Origin: Rhabditoides inermis
Lineage: Eukaryota > Nematoda > Chromadorea > Rhabditida > Rhabditidae
Assembly (NCBI GenBank): GCA_963966185.1
Contig: CAWZYM010000331.1
Span: 2,200,001-2,264,000 of the forward strand
Length of the DNA: 64,000 nucleotides
Direction: 5' to 3'
Part shown: positions 13,086 through 27,100 of the stretch, piece by piece
How positions within the stretch are numbered: the stretch's first letter is position 1
Layout: each line of letters starts with the position of its first letter
The notes under the pieces: generated by a model
Seen by the model: only the letters and a program-made list of their open reading frames with translations
The model's database searches: none
What the model was told of the DNA's origin: nothing
Translations under genes and position numbers: made by a program

Positions 13086-13404
13086 GTAATAATAAGAATA
13101 TATTTATCACTGCTACTGATATGAATTTTCTCCGAATCTCTGATATTTCACTTTCTCGGATGCATATAGGAGGCGCTCCGGCACGCTTCGCGCGCCTCCG
13201 CGGTCAAAGTCTATCAGTAGATCAGTAATATTAAGAATATATTGATCACTGTTACTGATATGCAATCTCTCCGACTCTCTGATATGTCACTCTCTCGGAT
13301 GCACATAGGAGGCGCTCCGGCACGCTTCGCGCGCCTCCGCGGTCAAAGTCTATCAGTAGATCAGTAATAATAATAATATATTGATCACTGTTACTGAAAT
13401 GCAT
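13086..13404. repeat. Short 137-bp satellite block
   Basis: Two full units and a partial third. The third breaks off at TTACTGAAATGCATT and is fused directly to the interior of U4, with no linker or GA tract between them. Confidence 0.88.
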
Positions 13405-14460
13405 TATATTTGCTCAGAATATAAAATTTACACAGTTTGTGGAGTGTGGTGAGCTGTTTCGTAGTGCGTGGTGATGTTCTCGCTCATTTGCACAATTTAC
13501 TGTTTCTTTCTCTAACATCAGACAGACTGGCAGCTGACGCACTCTCACTTCGCCACACTCTCTCGTCGCGGAGCAATAAAGTGGCGTCGATTAGAGGAAT
13601 TTAATTGATAGCGGGCGTCAGAGGTCACAAAAAGATGCAAATTTTGGTAGAAGTGTAGTGGCCACCTATATACATGTTGTAGTGAAGGGAGACCTTACAC
13701 GAATGCCTAGTTTTCTTGAAAAGCCCGCGACAACTGTTTGGTGTCGCCTCGCCTCGAATAAATCACTTCGTGAAAGGAAACCAGGAGGAGTTATAAAAAG
13801 ATTACGGGCAGATTTGTAGGTGAGGGAGTGTAGAGGAGTGACGTCGAAACCGTTTTTCGATAGCTGAAGTCTGCGATTCGCAGTACTCGTTCTTGTAAGG
13901 TCTACTCTCCGCAGCCGATTCGTCAGTGACCCGTCTCCTCGCCTCACACACTATTTCGCCTGTTTTCTGTCTGACTCTCTCTGATTACGCGCTATTTCGT
14001 CGGACTTTCTGGAGCTTATAGCTCCGCGGATATGAGAGATAACGAGCTGAAAATTGGAATCCTGCATCTCGGGACCGAGACCATCGGATCGATGTCACGT
14101 TTGGCTAGATAGGAGTAATGGGTTGCGCGGTAGAGCGATGTATGGACAGACACCATAGGGCATTTTACACTTACACCAGACTAGCGCGCTTCGCGCGCTA
14201 GAATTATAGGTATACAATAGAGGAGAAAATTATCTATCGATTGATATATAGATTGACTTGATATGTGCTCTGGAAGTGCTATCAGGAGCTGTGCTAGAAG
14301 TGTTGTTGTCAGTCTTCCAGTAGATGACTGATCATTATGTATTTCCTTATTTTTTTATTTTCAGTAACTTTAAATACTTAGAAAATGTCACAGTCTATTT
14401 GGGGTGTAGTGTATGGTTGACTGCTTTTCTACAGGTGTATTTATTATGCTCATAGAAGGC
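13405..14460. repeat. Conserved unit U4, 5' truncated
   Basis: Starts inside the unit at ATATTTGCTCAGAATATAAA, so the GA tract and first 100 bp or so are lost. The rest is complete: CCTGCATCTCGGGACCGAGA near 14,060, ACCATAG at 14,152, hairpin at 14,181-14,201. It belongs to the U1/U7/U8/U9 subfamily by its 3' third. Confidence 0.84.
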
Positions 14461-15450
14461 GATCCGGCACGCTCCGCTGTCAGAGCATATCAGTAGATCA
14501 GTTATATAATAACAATATAATGATCACTGATACTGATATGCATTTTCTCCTACTCTCTGATTTTTTACTCTCTCGTATGCACATGGAGGGCGCTCCGGCA
14601 CGCTTCGCGCGCCTCCGCGGTCAAAGCCGATCAGTAGATCAGTAATTATAATAAAACATTGATCAGTGATACTGATATGCATTCTCTCCTACTCTCTGAT
14701 ATTTTACTCTTTCGTATGCACATAGAGGGCGCTCCGGCACGCTTCGCGCGCCTCCGCGGTCAAAGTCGATCTGTAGATCAGTAATTATAATAATATATTA
14801 ATCACTGATACTGATTTGCAATCTCTTCTACTCTCTGATCTTTTACTCTTTCGTATGCACTTAGAAGGCGCTCAGGCACGCTTCGCGCGCCTCCGCGGTC
14901 AAAGCCGATCAGTAGATCAGTAATTATAATAAAACATTGATCATTGATACTGATATGCATTCTCTCCTACTCTCTGATATTTTACTCTTTCGTATGCACT
15001 TAGAAGGCGCTCCGGCACGCTTCGCGCGCCTCCGCGGTCAAAGCCGATCAGTAGATAAGTAATTATAATAAAACATTGATCATTGATACTGATATGCATT
15101 CTCTCCTACTCTCTGATATTTTACTCTTTCGTATGCACATAGAGAACGCTCCGGCACGCTTCGCGCGCCTCCGCGGTCAAAGTCTATCAGTAGATCAGTA
15201 AAAATAAGAATATATTGATCACTGCTACTGATATGCATTCTCTCCTACTCTCTGATCTTTCACTCTTTCGTATGCACATAGAAAGCGCTCCGGCAGGCTT
15301 CGCGCGCCTCCGCGGTCAAAGTCGATCAGTAGATCAGTAATAATAAGACTATATTGATCACTGCTACTGATATGCATTCTCTCCTACTCTCTGATCTTTC
15401 ACTCTCTCGTGTGCACATAGAGGGCGCTCCGGCACACTCCACGGTAAAAG
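14461..15450. repeat. Satellite array, 137-bp family
   Basis: About seven units of a sub-variant with TAATTATAATAAAACATTGA and TCTCTCCTACTCTCTGAT. It ends in the short GC core (CACTCCACGGTAAAAGCC) that marks the right end of most arrays before a linker. Confidence 0.9.
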
Positions 15451-16830
15451 CCTATCAGTAGCTGGTTGACAATTATTATTTTTTATAGATCCAGGTATAA
15501 TTTATAGTTATCACTGGTCTAATATTATAAAATATAAGAGAGAGAGATAGAGAGAGGAAGAGAGGAAGAGAGGGAGAGAGAGAGAGAGAGAGAGACGAAA
15601 GAGAGAGAGAAAGACGAAAAAGAGAGGGATGAGACGAAAAAGAGAGGGATGAGAAAAGGAATTGGATGAGAAAATGAGGTGGTACTACATAGTATTTCGC
15701 CTCGCCTCATTTCCCTGATTGAGCATACAATGACGTGAGTGCATATAGTAATGTTTTATTGTATGTGCTCAGAAAATAAAATTTGCACAGTTTGTTGGAG
15801 TGTGGTGAGCTGTTCGGTAGTGCGTGGTGATGTTCTCGCTCATTTGCACAATTGACTGTCTTTTTCTCTGACATCAGACAGACTGGCAGCTGGCGCACTC
15901 TCACCTCGCCACACTCTCTCGTAGCGGGGCAATAAAACGACGTCGATTAGAGGAATTTAATTGATAGCGGGCATCAGAGGTCACGAAAAGATGCAAATTT
16001 TGGTAGAAGTGCAGTGGCCACCTATATACATGTTGTAGTGAAGGGAGACCTTACACGATTGCCTAGTTTTTTTGAACAGCCCGTGACAACTGTTTGGTGT
16101 CGCCTCGCCTCGATTAAATCACTTCGTGAAAGGAAACCAGAAGGAGTTATAAAAAGATTACGGGCAGATTTGTAGGTAAGGGAGTGTAGAGAAGTGACGT
16201 CGAAACTGTTTCTCGAAAGCTGAAGTCTGCGATTCGCAGTACTCGTTCTTGTAAGGTCTACTCGCCGCAGCCGATTCGTCAGTGACCCGTCTCTTCATCT
16301 GACACACTATCTCGCCTCTTTTCTGTCTGACGCTCTCTGATTACGCGCTATTTCGTCGGACTTTCTTGAGCTTATAGCTCCGCGGATTTGAGAGATAAAA
16401 GGGTGGAGGTTCAAATTGAGCATCTAGAGATCGAGGGCTTTGCGGCAATAACAAATTTAGCGAAATCCATAGAGCCGTGGCGCAGGGAAAACCATGTACG
16501 GATGTACACCATAGGACATTTAGACAGAGCGGCGCAGCGGCGCGCTGCGACTAGCGCGCTTCGCGCGCTAGAAATATAGGTATAAAATAGAGGAGAAAAT
16601 TATCTATCGATTGATATATAGATTGACTTGATATGTGGTCTGGAAGTGCTATTAGGAACTGTGCTAGAAGTGCTGTTGTCAGAGTATTCCGGTAGATGAT
16701 TGATCTTTAGTTATTTCCTTGTTGTTGTTTTTTTCAATTTTTTCAGTAATTTCAAATAATTAGAAAGTGTCACAGTCTATCACTCTGGTTGATAGTACCT
16801 TGACTGCTTTTCTGCAGATGTATTTACTAT
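15451..16830. repeat. Linker, (GA)n and conserved unit U5
   Basis: Linker 15,451-15,535 and an interrupted GA tract to about 15,640. The unit follows, with ACCATAG at 16,508 and hairpin at 16,551-16,571. It is preceded by a second small dyad (GGCGCAGCGG / CGCTGCG). Its 3' third has GAGCATCTAGAGATCGAGGG, grouping it with U3 and U6. The minus-strand frame found in other units is broken here. Confidence 0.84.
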
Positions 16831-19800
16831 GCTCATAGAAGGCGCTCCGGCACGTTCCGCGGTCGAAGCCGATCCGTAGATCAGAAATTATAACAATATA
16901 TATTGATCACTGATACTGATATGCATTCTCTTCTACTCTCTGATCTTTCAATCTCTCGTGTGCACATAGAGGGCGCTCCGGCACACTCCGCGCGCCTCCG
17001 CGGTCAAAGTCGATCAGTATATCAGTAATTATAATAATATATTGATCACTGAGACAGATATGCATTTTCTCCGACTCTCTGATCTTTTACTCTCTCGTAT
17101 GCACATAGAAAGCGCTCCGGCACACTTCGCGCGCCTCTGCGGTCAAAGCCGATCAGTATATCAGTAATAACAAGAATATATTGATCACTGCTACTGATAT
17201 GCATTTTCTCCGACTCTCTGATCTTTTACTCTCTCGTATGCACATAGAAAGCGCTCCGGCACACTTCGCGCGCCTCCGCGGTCAAAGCCGATCAGTAGAT
17301 CAGTAATAACAAGAATATATTGATCACTGCTACTGATATGCATTTTCTCCGACTCTCTGAAATTTTACTTTCTCGTATGAACATAGAAAGCGCTCCGGCA
17401 CGCTCCGCGCGCCTTCGCGGTCAAAGTATATCAGTATATCAGTAATAATAAGAATATATTGATCTCTGATACTGATATGAATTTTCTCCGACTCTCTGAT
17501 CGTTCACTTTCTCGTATGCATATAGAAAGCGCTCCGGCACGCTCCGCGCGCCTCCGCGGTCAAAGTATATCAGTAGATCAGTAATAATAAGAATATATTG
17601 ATCACTGCTACTGATATGAATTTTCTCCGACTCTCTGATCGTTCACTTTCTCGTATGCACATAGAAAGCGCTCCGGCACGCTTCGCGCGCCTTCGCGGTC
17701 AAAGTATATCAGTATATCAGTAATAATAAGAATATATTGATCACTGCTACTGATATGAATTTTCTCCGACTCTCTGATCGTTCATTTTCTCGTATGCACA
17801 TAGAAAGCGCTCCGGCACGCTCCGCGCGCCTCCGCGGTCAAAGTCGATCAGTATATCAGTAATAATAAGAATATATTGATCACTGCTACTGATATGAATT
17901 TTCTCCGACTCTCTGATCGTTCATTTTCTCGTATGTACATAGAAAGAGCTCCGGCACGCTCCGCGCGCCTCCGCGGTCAAAGCTGATCAGTAGATCAGTA
18001 ATTATAATAATATATTGATCACTGATACAGATATGCATTTTCTCCGACTCTCTGATATCTCTCTCGTATGCACATAGAAGGCGCTCCGGCACGCTTCGCG
18101 CGCCTCCGCGGTCAAAGTCTATCAGTAGATCAGTAATAATAAGAATATATTGATCACTGCTACTGATATGAATTTTCTCCGACTCTCTGATCTTTCACTA
18201 TCTCGTATGCACATAGAAAGCGCTCCGGCACGCTCCGCGCGCCTCCGCGGTCAAAATATATCAGTAGATCAGTAATAGTAAGAATGCATTGATCACTGCT
18301 ACTGATATGAATTTTCTCCGACTCTCTGATCGTTCACTTTCTCGTATGCACATAGAAAGCGCTCCGGCACGCTCCGCGCGCCTCCGCGGTCAAAATATAT
18401 CAGTAGATCAGTAATAGTAAGAATGCATTGATCACTGCTACTGATATGAATTTTCTCCGACTCTCTGATCTTTCTTTATCTCGTATGCACATAGAAAGCG
18501 CTCCGGCACGCTCCGCGCGCCTCCGCGGTGAAAATATATCAGTAGATCAGTAATAGTAAGAATGCATTGATCACTGCTACTGATATGAATTTTCTCCGAC
18601 TCTCTGATCGTTCACTTTCTCGTATGCACATAGAAAGCGCTCCGGCACGCTCCGCGCGCCTTCGCGGTCAGAGCCTATCAGTAGATCAGTAATAATAAGA
18701 ATAAATATTGATCACTGCTACTGATATGAATTTTCTCCGAATCTCTGATCTTTCACTCTCTCGTATGCACATAGAAAGCGCTCCGGCACGCTCCGCGCGC
18801 CTCCGCGGTCAAAATATATCAGTAGATCAGTAATAGTAAGAATGCATTGATCACTGCTACTGATATGAATTTTCTCCGACTTTCTGATCTTTCACTCTCT
18901 CGTATGCACATAGAAAGCGCTCCGGCACGCTCCGCGCGCCTCCGCGGTCAAAATATATCAGTAGATCAGTAATAGTAAGAATGCATTGATCACTGCTACT
19001 GATATGAATTTTCTCCGACTTTCTGATCTTTCACTCTCTCGTATGCACATAGAAAGCGCTCCGGCACGCTCCGCGCGCCTCCGCGGTCAAATTCTATCAG
19101 TAGATCAGTAATAGTAAGAATGCATTGATCACTGCTACTGATATGAATTTTCTCCGATTCTCTGATCGTTCACTTTCTCGTATGCACATAATATATAATA
19201 TAAGCGCTCCGGCACGCTCCGCGCGCCTTCGCGGTCAAAGCCTATCAGTAGATCAGTAATTATAATATTATACTGATCACTGATACTGATATGCCTTCTC
19301 TCCTACTCTCTGATCTTTTACTCTCTCGTACGCACATAGAAAGCGCTCCGGCACGCTCCGCGCGCCTCCGCGGTCAAAATATATCAGTAGATCAGTAATA
19401 GTAAGAATGCATTGATCACTGCTACTGATATGAATTTTCTCCGACTCTCTGATCGTTCACTTTCTCGTATGCACATAGAAAGCGCTCCGGCACGCTCCGC
19501 GCGCCTCCGCGGTCAAAACATATCAGTAGATCAGTAATAGTAAGAATGCATTGATCACTGCTACTGATATGAATTTTCTCCGACTCTCTGATCTTTCTTT
19601 CTCTCGTATGCACATAGAAAGCGCTCCGGCACGCTCCGCGCGCCTCCGCGGTCAAAATATATCAGTAGATCAGTAATAGTAAGAATGCATTGATCACTGC
19701 TACTGATATGAATTTTCTCCGACTCTCTGATCGTTCACTTTCTCGTATGCACATAGAAAGCGCTCCGGCACGCTTCGCGCGCCTTCGCGGTCAAAATATA

Positions 19801-20215
19801 TCAGTAGATCAGTAATAGTAAGAATGCATTGATCACTGCTACTGATATGAATTTTCTCCGACTCTCTGATCTTTCACTCTCTCGTATGCACATAGAAAGC
19901 GCTCCGGCACGCTCCGCGCGCCTCCGCGGTCAAAATATATCAGTAGATCAGTAATAGTAAGAATGCATTGATCACTGCTACTGATATGAATTTTATCCGA
20001 CTCTCTGATCTTTCACTCTCTCGTATGCACATAGAAAGCGCTCCGGCACGCTCCGCGCGCCTCCGCGGTCAAAATATATCAGTAGATCAGTGATTATAAT
20101 AATATATTGAACACTGATACTGATATGCATTCTCTCCTACTCTCTGATCTTTCACTCTCTCGTATGCTCATAGAGGGCGCTCCGGCACACTCCGCGGTAA
20201 AAGCCTATCAGTAGC
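16831..20215. repeat. Satellite array, 137-bp family
   Basis: About 25 units in several local sub-variants: TAATAACAAGAATATATTGA near 17.1-17.3 kb, then a long homogeneous run with TAATAGTAAGAATGCATTGA and AAAATATATCAGTAGATCAG from 18.25 to 20.08 kb. One unit near 19,190 carries a small insertion (ATATATAATATAAG) before the GC core. The final unit has the short core CACTCCGCGGTAAAAGCC. Confidence 0.93.
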
Positions 20216-20296
20216 TGGTTGACAATTTTTATTTATTAGAGATACAAATATACTTTATAGTTATTACTGGTCTTATATTATAAAATTTACGCGAGC

Positions 20297-20365
<69 letters not shown>

Positions 20366-20471
20366 ATGAGCAGCTGGTTGACAATTATTATTATTTTTAG
20401 ATCCCAGTAGACTTCATAGTTATCAATAATCTGAAATCATAATATATAAGAGAGAGATAGAGGAAGAGAGG

Positions 20472-20521
<50 letters not shown>

Positions 20522-20530
20522 TGAGAAGAG
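20216..20530. repeat. Linker and double (GA)n tract
   Basis: Two GA tracts (about 20,290-20,362 and 20,452-20,518) are separated by the GAGCAGCTGGTTGACAATTA segment also seen at 3.8 and 31.3 kb. The three loci therefore share a duplicated-linker arrangement. Confidence 0.88.
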
Positions 20531-21705
20531 AGGGATAAGTAAAGGAGAGAGATGAGAAAAGGAGGTTACATAGTATTTCGCCTCGCCTCACTTCTATCTT
20601 TGAATATAGAATGACGTGAGTGCATATAGTATTGTTTTATTGTATGTGCTCAGAAACAGTTTGTTGGAGTGTGGTGAGCTGTTTCGTAGTGCATGGTTAT
20701 GTTCTCGTTCAATTGCACAACTTACTGTTTCTTTCTCTAACAGCAGACAGACTGGCAGCTGGCGCACTCTCACCTCGCCACACTCTCTCGTCGCGGGGCA
20801 ATAAAACGACGTCGATTAAAGGAATTCAATTGATTGCAGGCGTCAGAGGTCACAAAAAGATGCAAATTTTGGTAGAAGTGTAGTGGCCACCTATTTGCAT
20901 GTTGTAGTAAAGGGAGACCTTACACGGTTGCCTAGTTTTCTTGAACAGCCCGCGACAATTGTTTGGTGTCGCCTCGCCTCGATTAAATCACTTCGTGAAA
21001 AGAAACCAGGAGGAGTTATAAAAAGATTACGGGCAGATTTGTAGATTAGGAAGTTTAGAGGAGTGACGTCAAAACCGTTTCTCGAAAGCTGGAGTCTGCG
21101 ATTCGCAGTACTCGTTCTTGTAAGGCCTACTCGATGCAACCGTTCAACCACCTAACCGTCTCTTCATCTGACACACTATTTCACTGCTTTTCTGTCTGAC
21201 GCTCTCCTGTTACGCGCTATTTCGTCGGACTTTCTCGAGCTTATAGCTCCGCGGATATGAGAGATATGATAACATAAAGATTTTGGGAGCATCTCCAGAC
21301 CGAGGGCTTTACAGCCATACCAAATTTAGCCGGATCCATGCATCGGTGGCCTTTGTGGAGCCATGTATGGACGGACACCATAGGGCATTTTACACATACA
21401 GGCGCAGCGGCGCTGCGACTAGCGCGCTTCGCGCGCTAGAAATAAAGGTATAAAATAGAGGAGAAAATTATCTATCGATTGATATATAGATCGACTTGAT
21501 ATGTGCTCTAGAAATGCTATTAGGAGCTGTGCTAGAAGTGCTGTTGTCAGTCTTTCAGTAGATGACTGATCTTTATTGTATTTCCTTGTTTTTTTTATTT
21601 TTCAGTAGTTTCAAATATTTAGAAAGTGTCACAGTCTATCAGTATCTGGTTGATAGTATCTGCTTGACTGCTTTTTTACAGATGTTTTATTTACTATGCT
21701 CATAG
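20531..21705. repeat. Conserved unit U6
   Basis: Full unit of the U3/U5 subfamily (GAGCATCTCCAGACCGAGGG near 21,283). ACCATAG is at 21,377, the GCGCAGCGGCGCTGCG dyad near 21,402 and the hairpin at 21,419-21,439. An 86-codon minus frame (20,891-21,151) is open but has many replacement differences from the U1 and U2 versions. Confidence 0.85.
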
Positions 21706-24700
21706 AAAGCGCTCCGGCACGCTCCGCGTTCAGAGCCTATAAGTAGATCAGTAATAATAATAACAATTATAATAATATATTGATCACTGCTACTGATATG
21801 CATTCTCTCCGACTCTCTGATCTTTCACTCTCCCGTATGCACATAGAAAGCGCTCCGGCACGCTCCGCGCGCCTCTGCGGTCAAAGCCGATCAGTATATC
21901 AGCAATTATAATAATATATTGATCACTGCTACTGATATGCATTCTCTCCGACTCTCTGATCTTTCACTCGCCCGTATGCACATAGAAAGCGCTCCGGCAC
22001 GCTTCGCGCGCCTCCGCGGTCAAAGTATATCAGTGGATCAGTGATAATAAGAATATATTATTCACTGCTACTGATATGCATTTTCTCCGACTCTCTGATC
22101 GGTCACTTTCTCGTATGCACATAGAAAGCGCTCCGGCACGCTTCGCGCGCCTCCGCGGTCAAAGTCGATCAGTAGATCTATAATAATAAGAATATATTGA
22201 TCACTGTCACTGATATGCATTTTCTCCGACTCTCTGATCTTTCACTCTCTCGTATGCACCTAGAAAGCGCTCCGGCACGCTTCGCGCGCCTCCGCGGTCA
22301 AAGCCGATCAGTAGATCAGTAATTATAATAATATATTGAACACTGCTACTGATATGCATTTTCTCCGACTCTCTGATCGGTCACTTTCTCGTATGCACAT
22401 AGAAAGCGCTCCGGCACGCTTCGCGCGCCTCCGCGGTCAAAGTCGATCAGTAGATCTATAATAATAAGAATATATTGATCACTGTCACTGATATGCATTT
22501 TCTCCGACTCTCTGATCTTTCACTCTCTCGTATGTACATAGAGGGCGCTCCGGCACGCTTCGCGCGCCTCCGCGGTCAAAGCCGATCAGTAGATCAGTAA
22601 TTATAATAATATATTGAACACTGATACTGGTATGCATTCTCTCCTACTTTCTGATCTTTCACTCTCTCGTATGTACATAGAGGGCGCTCCGGCACGCTTC
22701 GCGCGCCTCCGCGGTCAAAGCCGATCAGTAGATCAGTAATTATAATAATAAATTGAACACTGATACTGGTATGCATTCTCTCCTACTTTCTGATCTTTCA
22801 CTCTCTCGTATGTACATAGAGGGCGCTCCGGCACGCTTCGCGCGCCTCCGCGGTCAAAGCCGATCAGTAGATCAGTAATTATAATAATATATTGAACACT
22901 GATACTGGTATGCATTCTCTCCTACTTTCTGATCTTTCACTCTCTCGTATGTACATAGAGGGCGCTCCGGCACGCTTCGCGCGCCTCCGCGGTCAAAGCC
23001 GATCAGTAGATCAGTAATTATAATAATATATTGAACACTGATACTGGTATGCATTCTCTCCTACTTTCTGATATTTTACTCTTTCGTATGCACATAGAGG
23101 GCGCTCCGACACGCTTCGCGCGCCTCCGCGGTCAAAGTCGATCAGTAGATCAGTAATTATGATAATACATTGATCACTGATACTGATATGCATTTTCTCC
23201 GACTCTCTGATCTTTTACTCTTTCGTATGCACATAGAAGGCGTTCTGGCACACTCCGCGGTAAAAGCATATCAGTAGCTGGTTGGCAAATATAATGATCA
23301 CTGATACTGATATGCATTTTCTCCTACTCTCTGATATTTTACTCTCTCGTATGCACATAGAGGGCGCTCTGGCACGCTTCGCGCGCCTCCGCGGTCAAAG
23401 CCGATCAGTAGATCAGTAATTATAATAATACATTGATCACTGATACTGATATGCATTTTCTCCGACTCTCTGATTTTTTACTCTTTCATATGCACATAGA
23501 AGGCGCTCCGGCACGCTTCGCGCGCCTCCGCGGTCAAAGCCGATCAGTATATCAGTAATTATAATGAAACATTGATCACTGCTACTGATATGAATTTTCT
23601 CCGACTCTCTGATCTTTCACTCTCTCGTATGCACATAGAAAGCGCTCCGGCACGCTCCGCGCGCCTCCGCGGTCAAAATATATCAGTAGATCAGTAATAG
23701 TAAGAATACATTGATCACTGCTACTGATATGAATTTTCTCCGACTCTCTGATCTTTCACTCTCTCGTATGCACATAGAAAGCGCTCCGGCACGCTCCGCG
23801 CGCCTCCGCGGTCAAAATATATCAGTAGATCAGTAATAGTAAGAATGCAATGATCACTGCTACTGATATGAATTTTCTCCGACTCTCTGATCGTTCACTT
23901 TCTCGTATGCACATAGAAAGCGCTCCGGCACGCTCCGCGCGCCTCCGCGGTCAAAATATATCAGTAGATCAGTAACAGTAAGAATGCACTGATCACTGCT
24001 ACTGATATGAATTTTCTCCGACCTTCTGATCTTTCACTCTCTCGTATGCACATAGAAAGCGCTCCGGCACGCTCCGCGCGCCTCCGCGGTCAAAATATAT
24101 CAGTAGATCCGTAATAGTAAGAATGCATTGATCACTGCTACTGATATGAATTATCTCCGACTCTCTGATATTACACTCTCTCCTATGCCTTTAGAGGACG
24201 CTCCGGCACGCTACGCGCGCCTCCGCGGTCAAAGCCGATCAGTACATCAGTAATTATAATAATATATTGAACACTGATACTGATATGCATTTTCTCGGAC
24301 TCTCTGATCTTTTACTCTTTCGTTTGTACATAGAAGGCGCTCCGGCACGCTTCGCGCGCCTTCGCGGTCAAAGCCGATCAGTAGATCAGTAATTATAATA
24401 AAACATTGATCACTGATACTGATATGAATTTTCTCTGACTCTCTGATCTTTTACTCTTTCGTTTGTACATAGAAGGCGCTCTGGCACGCTTCGCGCGCCT
24501 CCGCGGTCAAAGCCGATCAGTAGATCAGTAATTATAATAATATATTGATCACTGATACTGATATGCATTCTCTCCTACTCTCTGATCTTTCACTCTCTCG
24601 TATGCACATAAAGGGCGCTCCGGCACGCTTCGCGCGCCTCCGCGGTCAAAATATATCAGTAGATCAGTAATAGTAAGAATACATTGATCACTGCTACTGA

Positions 24701-25760
24701 TATGAATTTTCTCCGACTCTCTGATCTTTCACTCTCTCGTATGCACATAGAAAGCGCTCCGGCACGCTCCGCGCGCCTCCGCGGTCAAAATATATCAGTA
24801 GATCAGTAATAGTAAGAATACATTGATCACTGCTACTGATATGAATTTTCTCCGACTCTCTGATCTTTCACTCTCTCGTATGCACATAGAAAGCGCTCCG
24901 GCACGCTCCGCGCGCCTCCGCGGTCAAAATATATCAGTAGATCAGTAATAGTAAGAATGCATTGATCACTGCTACTGATATGAATTTTCTCCGACTCTCT
25001 GATCGTTCACTTTCTCGTATGCACATAGAAAGCGCTCCGGCACGCTCCGCGCGCCTCCGCGATCAAAATATATCAGTAGATCAGTAACAGTAAGAATGCA
25101 CTGATCACTGCTACTGATATGAATTTTCTCCGACCTTCTGATCTTTCACTCTCTCGTATGCACATAGAAAGCGCTCCGGCACGCTCCGCGCGCCTCCGCG
25201 GTCAAAATATATCAGTAGATCCGTAATAGTAAGAATGCATTGATCACTGCTACTGATATGAATTATCTCCGACTCTCTGATATTACACTCTCTCCTATGC
25301 CTTTAGAGGACGCTCCGGCACGCTACGCGCGCCTCCGCGGTCAAAGCCGATCAGTACATCAGTAATTATAATAATATATTGAACACTGATACTGATATGC
25401 ATTCTCTCCTACTCTCTGATCTTTCACTCTCTCGTATGCTCATAGAGGGCGCTCCGGCACGCTCCGCGCGCCTCCGCGGTCAAAATATATCAGTAGATCA
25501 ATAATAGTAAGAATGCATTGATCACTGCTACTGATATGAATTTTCTCCGACTCTCTGATCTTTCACTCTCTCGTATGCACGTAGAAAGCGCTCCGGCACG
25601 CTCCGCGCGCCTCCGCGGTCAAAATATATCAGTAGATCAGTGATTATAATAATATATTGAACACTGATACTGATATGCATTCTCTCCTACTCTCTGATCG
25701 TTCACTCTCTCGTATGCTCATAGAGGGCGCTCCGGCACACTCCGCGGTAAAAGCCTATCA
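21706..25760. repeat. Satellite array, 137-139-bp family
   Basis: About 29 units. Four nearly identical 139-bp units lie at about 22,520-23,075 (variant TATTGAACACTGATACTGGT). One truncated unit near 23,285 joins the linker-like GTTGGCAAATATAATGATCA to a new unit. The block from 24,332 onward is the left copy of a 3,101-bp duplication. Confidence 0.92.
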
Positions 25761-25891
25761 GTAGCTGGTTGACAATTTTTACTTATTAGAGATACAAATA
25801 TACTTTATAGTTATCACTGGTCTTATATTATAAATTTTAAGCGAGCGAGAGAGAAAGAGAGAAAAGAGAGAGAGAGAGAGAGAGAGAGAGG

Positions 25892-25942
<51 letters not shown>

Positions 25943-27100
25943 GTAAGAAGATAGGAATAAGTAAAGGAAAGAGATGAGAAAAAGAGGTTACATAGTATTT
26001 CGCCTCGCCTCACTTCTATGATTGAATATAGAATGACGTGAGTGCATATAGTATTGTTTTATTGTATGTGCTCAGAAAATAGTTTGTTGGAGTGTGGTGA
26101 GCTGTTTCGTAGTGCATGGTGATACTCTCGCTCATTTGCACAATTGACTGTCTCTTTCTCTGACATCAGACAGACTGGCAGCTGGCGCACTCTCACCTCG
26201 CCACACTCTCTCGTCGCGGGGCAATAAAACGACGTCGGTTAGAGGAATTTAATTGATTGCAGGCGTCAGAGGTCACAAAAAGATGCCAATTTCGGTAGAA
26301 GTGTAGTGGCCACCTATTTGCATGTTGTAGTAAAGGGAGACCTTACACGATTGCCTAGTTTTCTTGAACAGCCCGCGACAACTGTTTGGTGTCGCCTCGC
26401 CTCGACTAAATCACTTCGTGAAAGGAAACCAGGAAGATTTATAAAAAGATTACGAGCAGATTTGTAGGTGAGGGAGTGTAGAGGAGTGACGTGAAAACCG
26501 TTTTTCGATAGCTGAAGTCTGCGATTCGCAGTACTCGTTCTTGTAAGGTCTACTCGCCGCACCCGATTTGCCAGTGACCCGTCTCTTCATCTGACACACT
26601 ATTTCGCCGCTTTTGTGTCTGACTCTCTCTGATTACGCGCTATTTCGTCGGACTTTCTGAAGCTTATAGCTCCGCGGATATGAGAGATAACGAGCTGAAA
26701 ATTGGAATCCTGCATCTCGGGACCGAGACCATCGGACCGATGTCACGTTTGGCTAGATAGGAGAAGTGGGTGGCGCGGTAGAGCGATGTATGGACAGACA
26801 CCATAGGGCATTTTACACATACTAGCGACTAGCGCGCTTCGCGCGCTAGAAGTATAGGTATAAAATAGAGGAGAAAATTATCTATCGATTGATATATAGA
26901 TTGACTTGATATGTGCTCTGGAAGTGCTATTAGGAGCTGTGCTAGAAGTGCTGTTGTCAGTCTTCCAGTAGATGACTGATCTTTACTCATTTCCTTAATT
27001 TTTATATTTAGTAATTTTAAATAATTAGAAAGTGTCACAGTCTATCTGGTTGATAGTATCTGGTTGACTGCTTTTCTACAGGTGTATTTACTATACTCAT
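25761..27100. repeat. Linker, (GA)n and conserved unit U7
   Basis: GA tract 25,845-25,940. The unit has CCTGCATCTCGGGACCGAGA near 26,709, ACCATAG at 26,800 and hairpin at 26,829-26,849. The GCGCAGCGG dyad before the hairpin is reduced to ACTAGCGACTAG. The 82-codon minus frame (26,314-26,562) is open. Confidence 0.86.

Noticed and set aside
11067..23193. Many 60-68-codon minus frames such as those with FDRGGARSVPERLLC
   Set aside because: They recur at the satellite period and start and stop within units. They are frame shadows of the 137-139-bp repeat.
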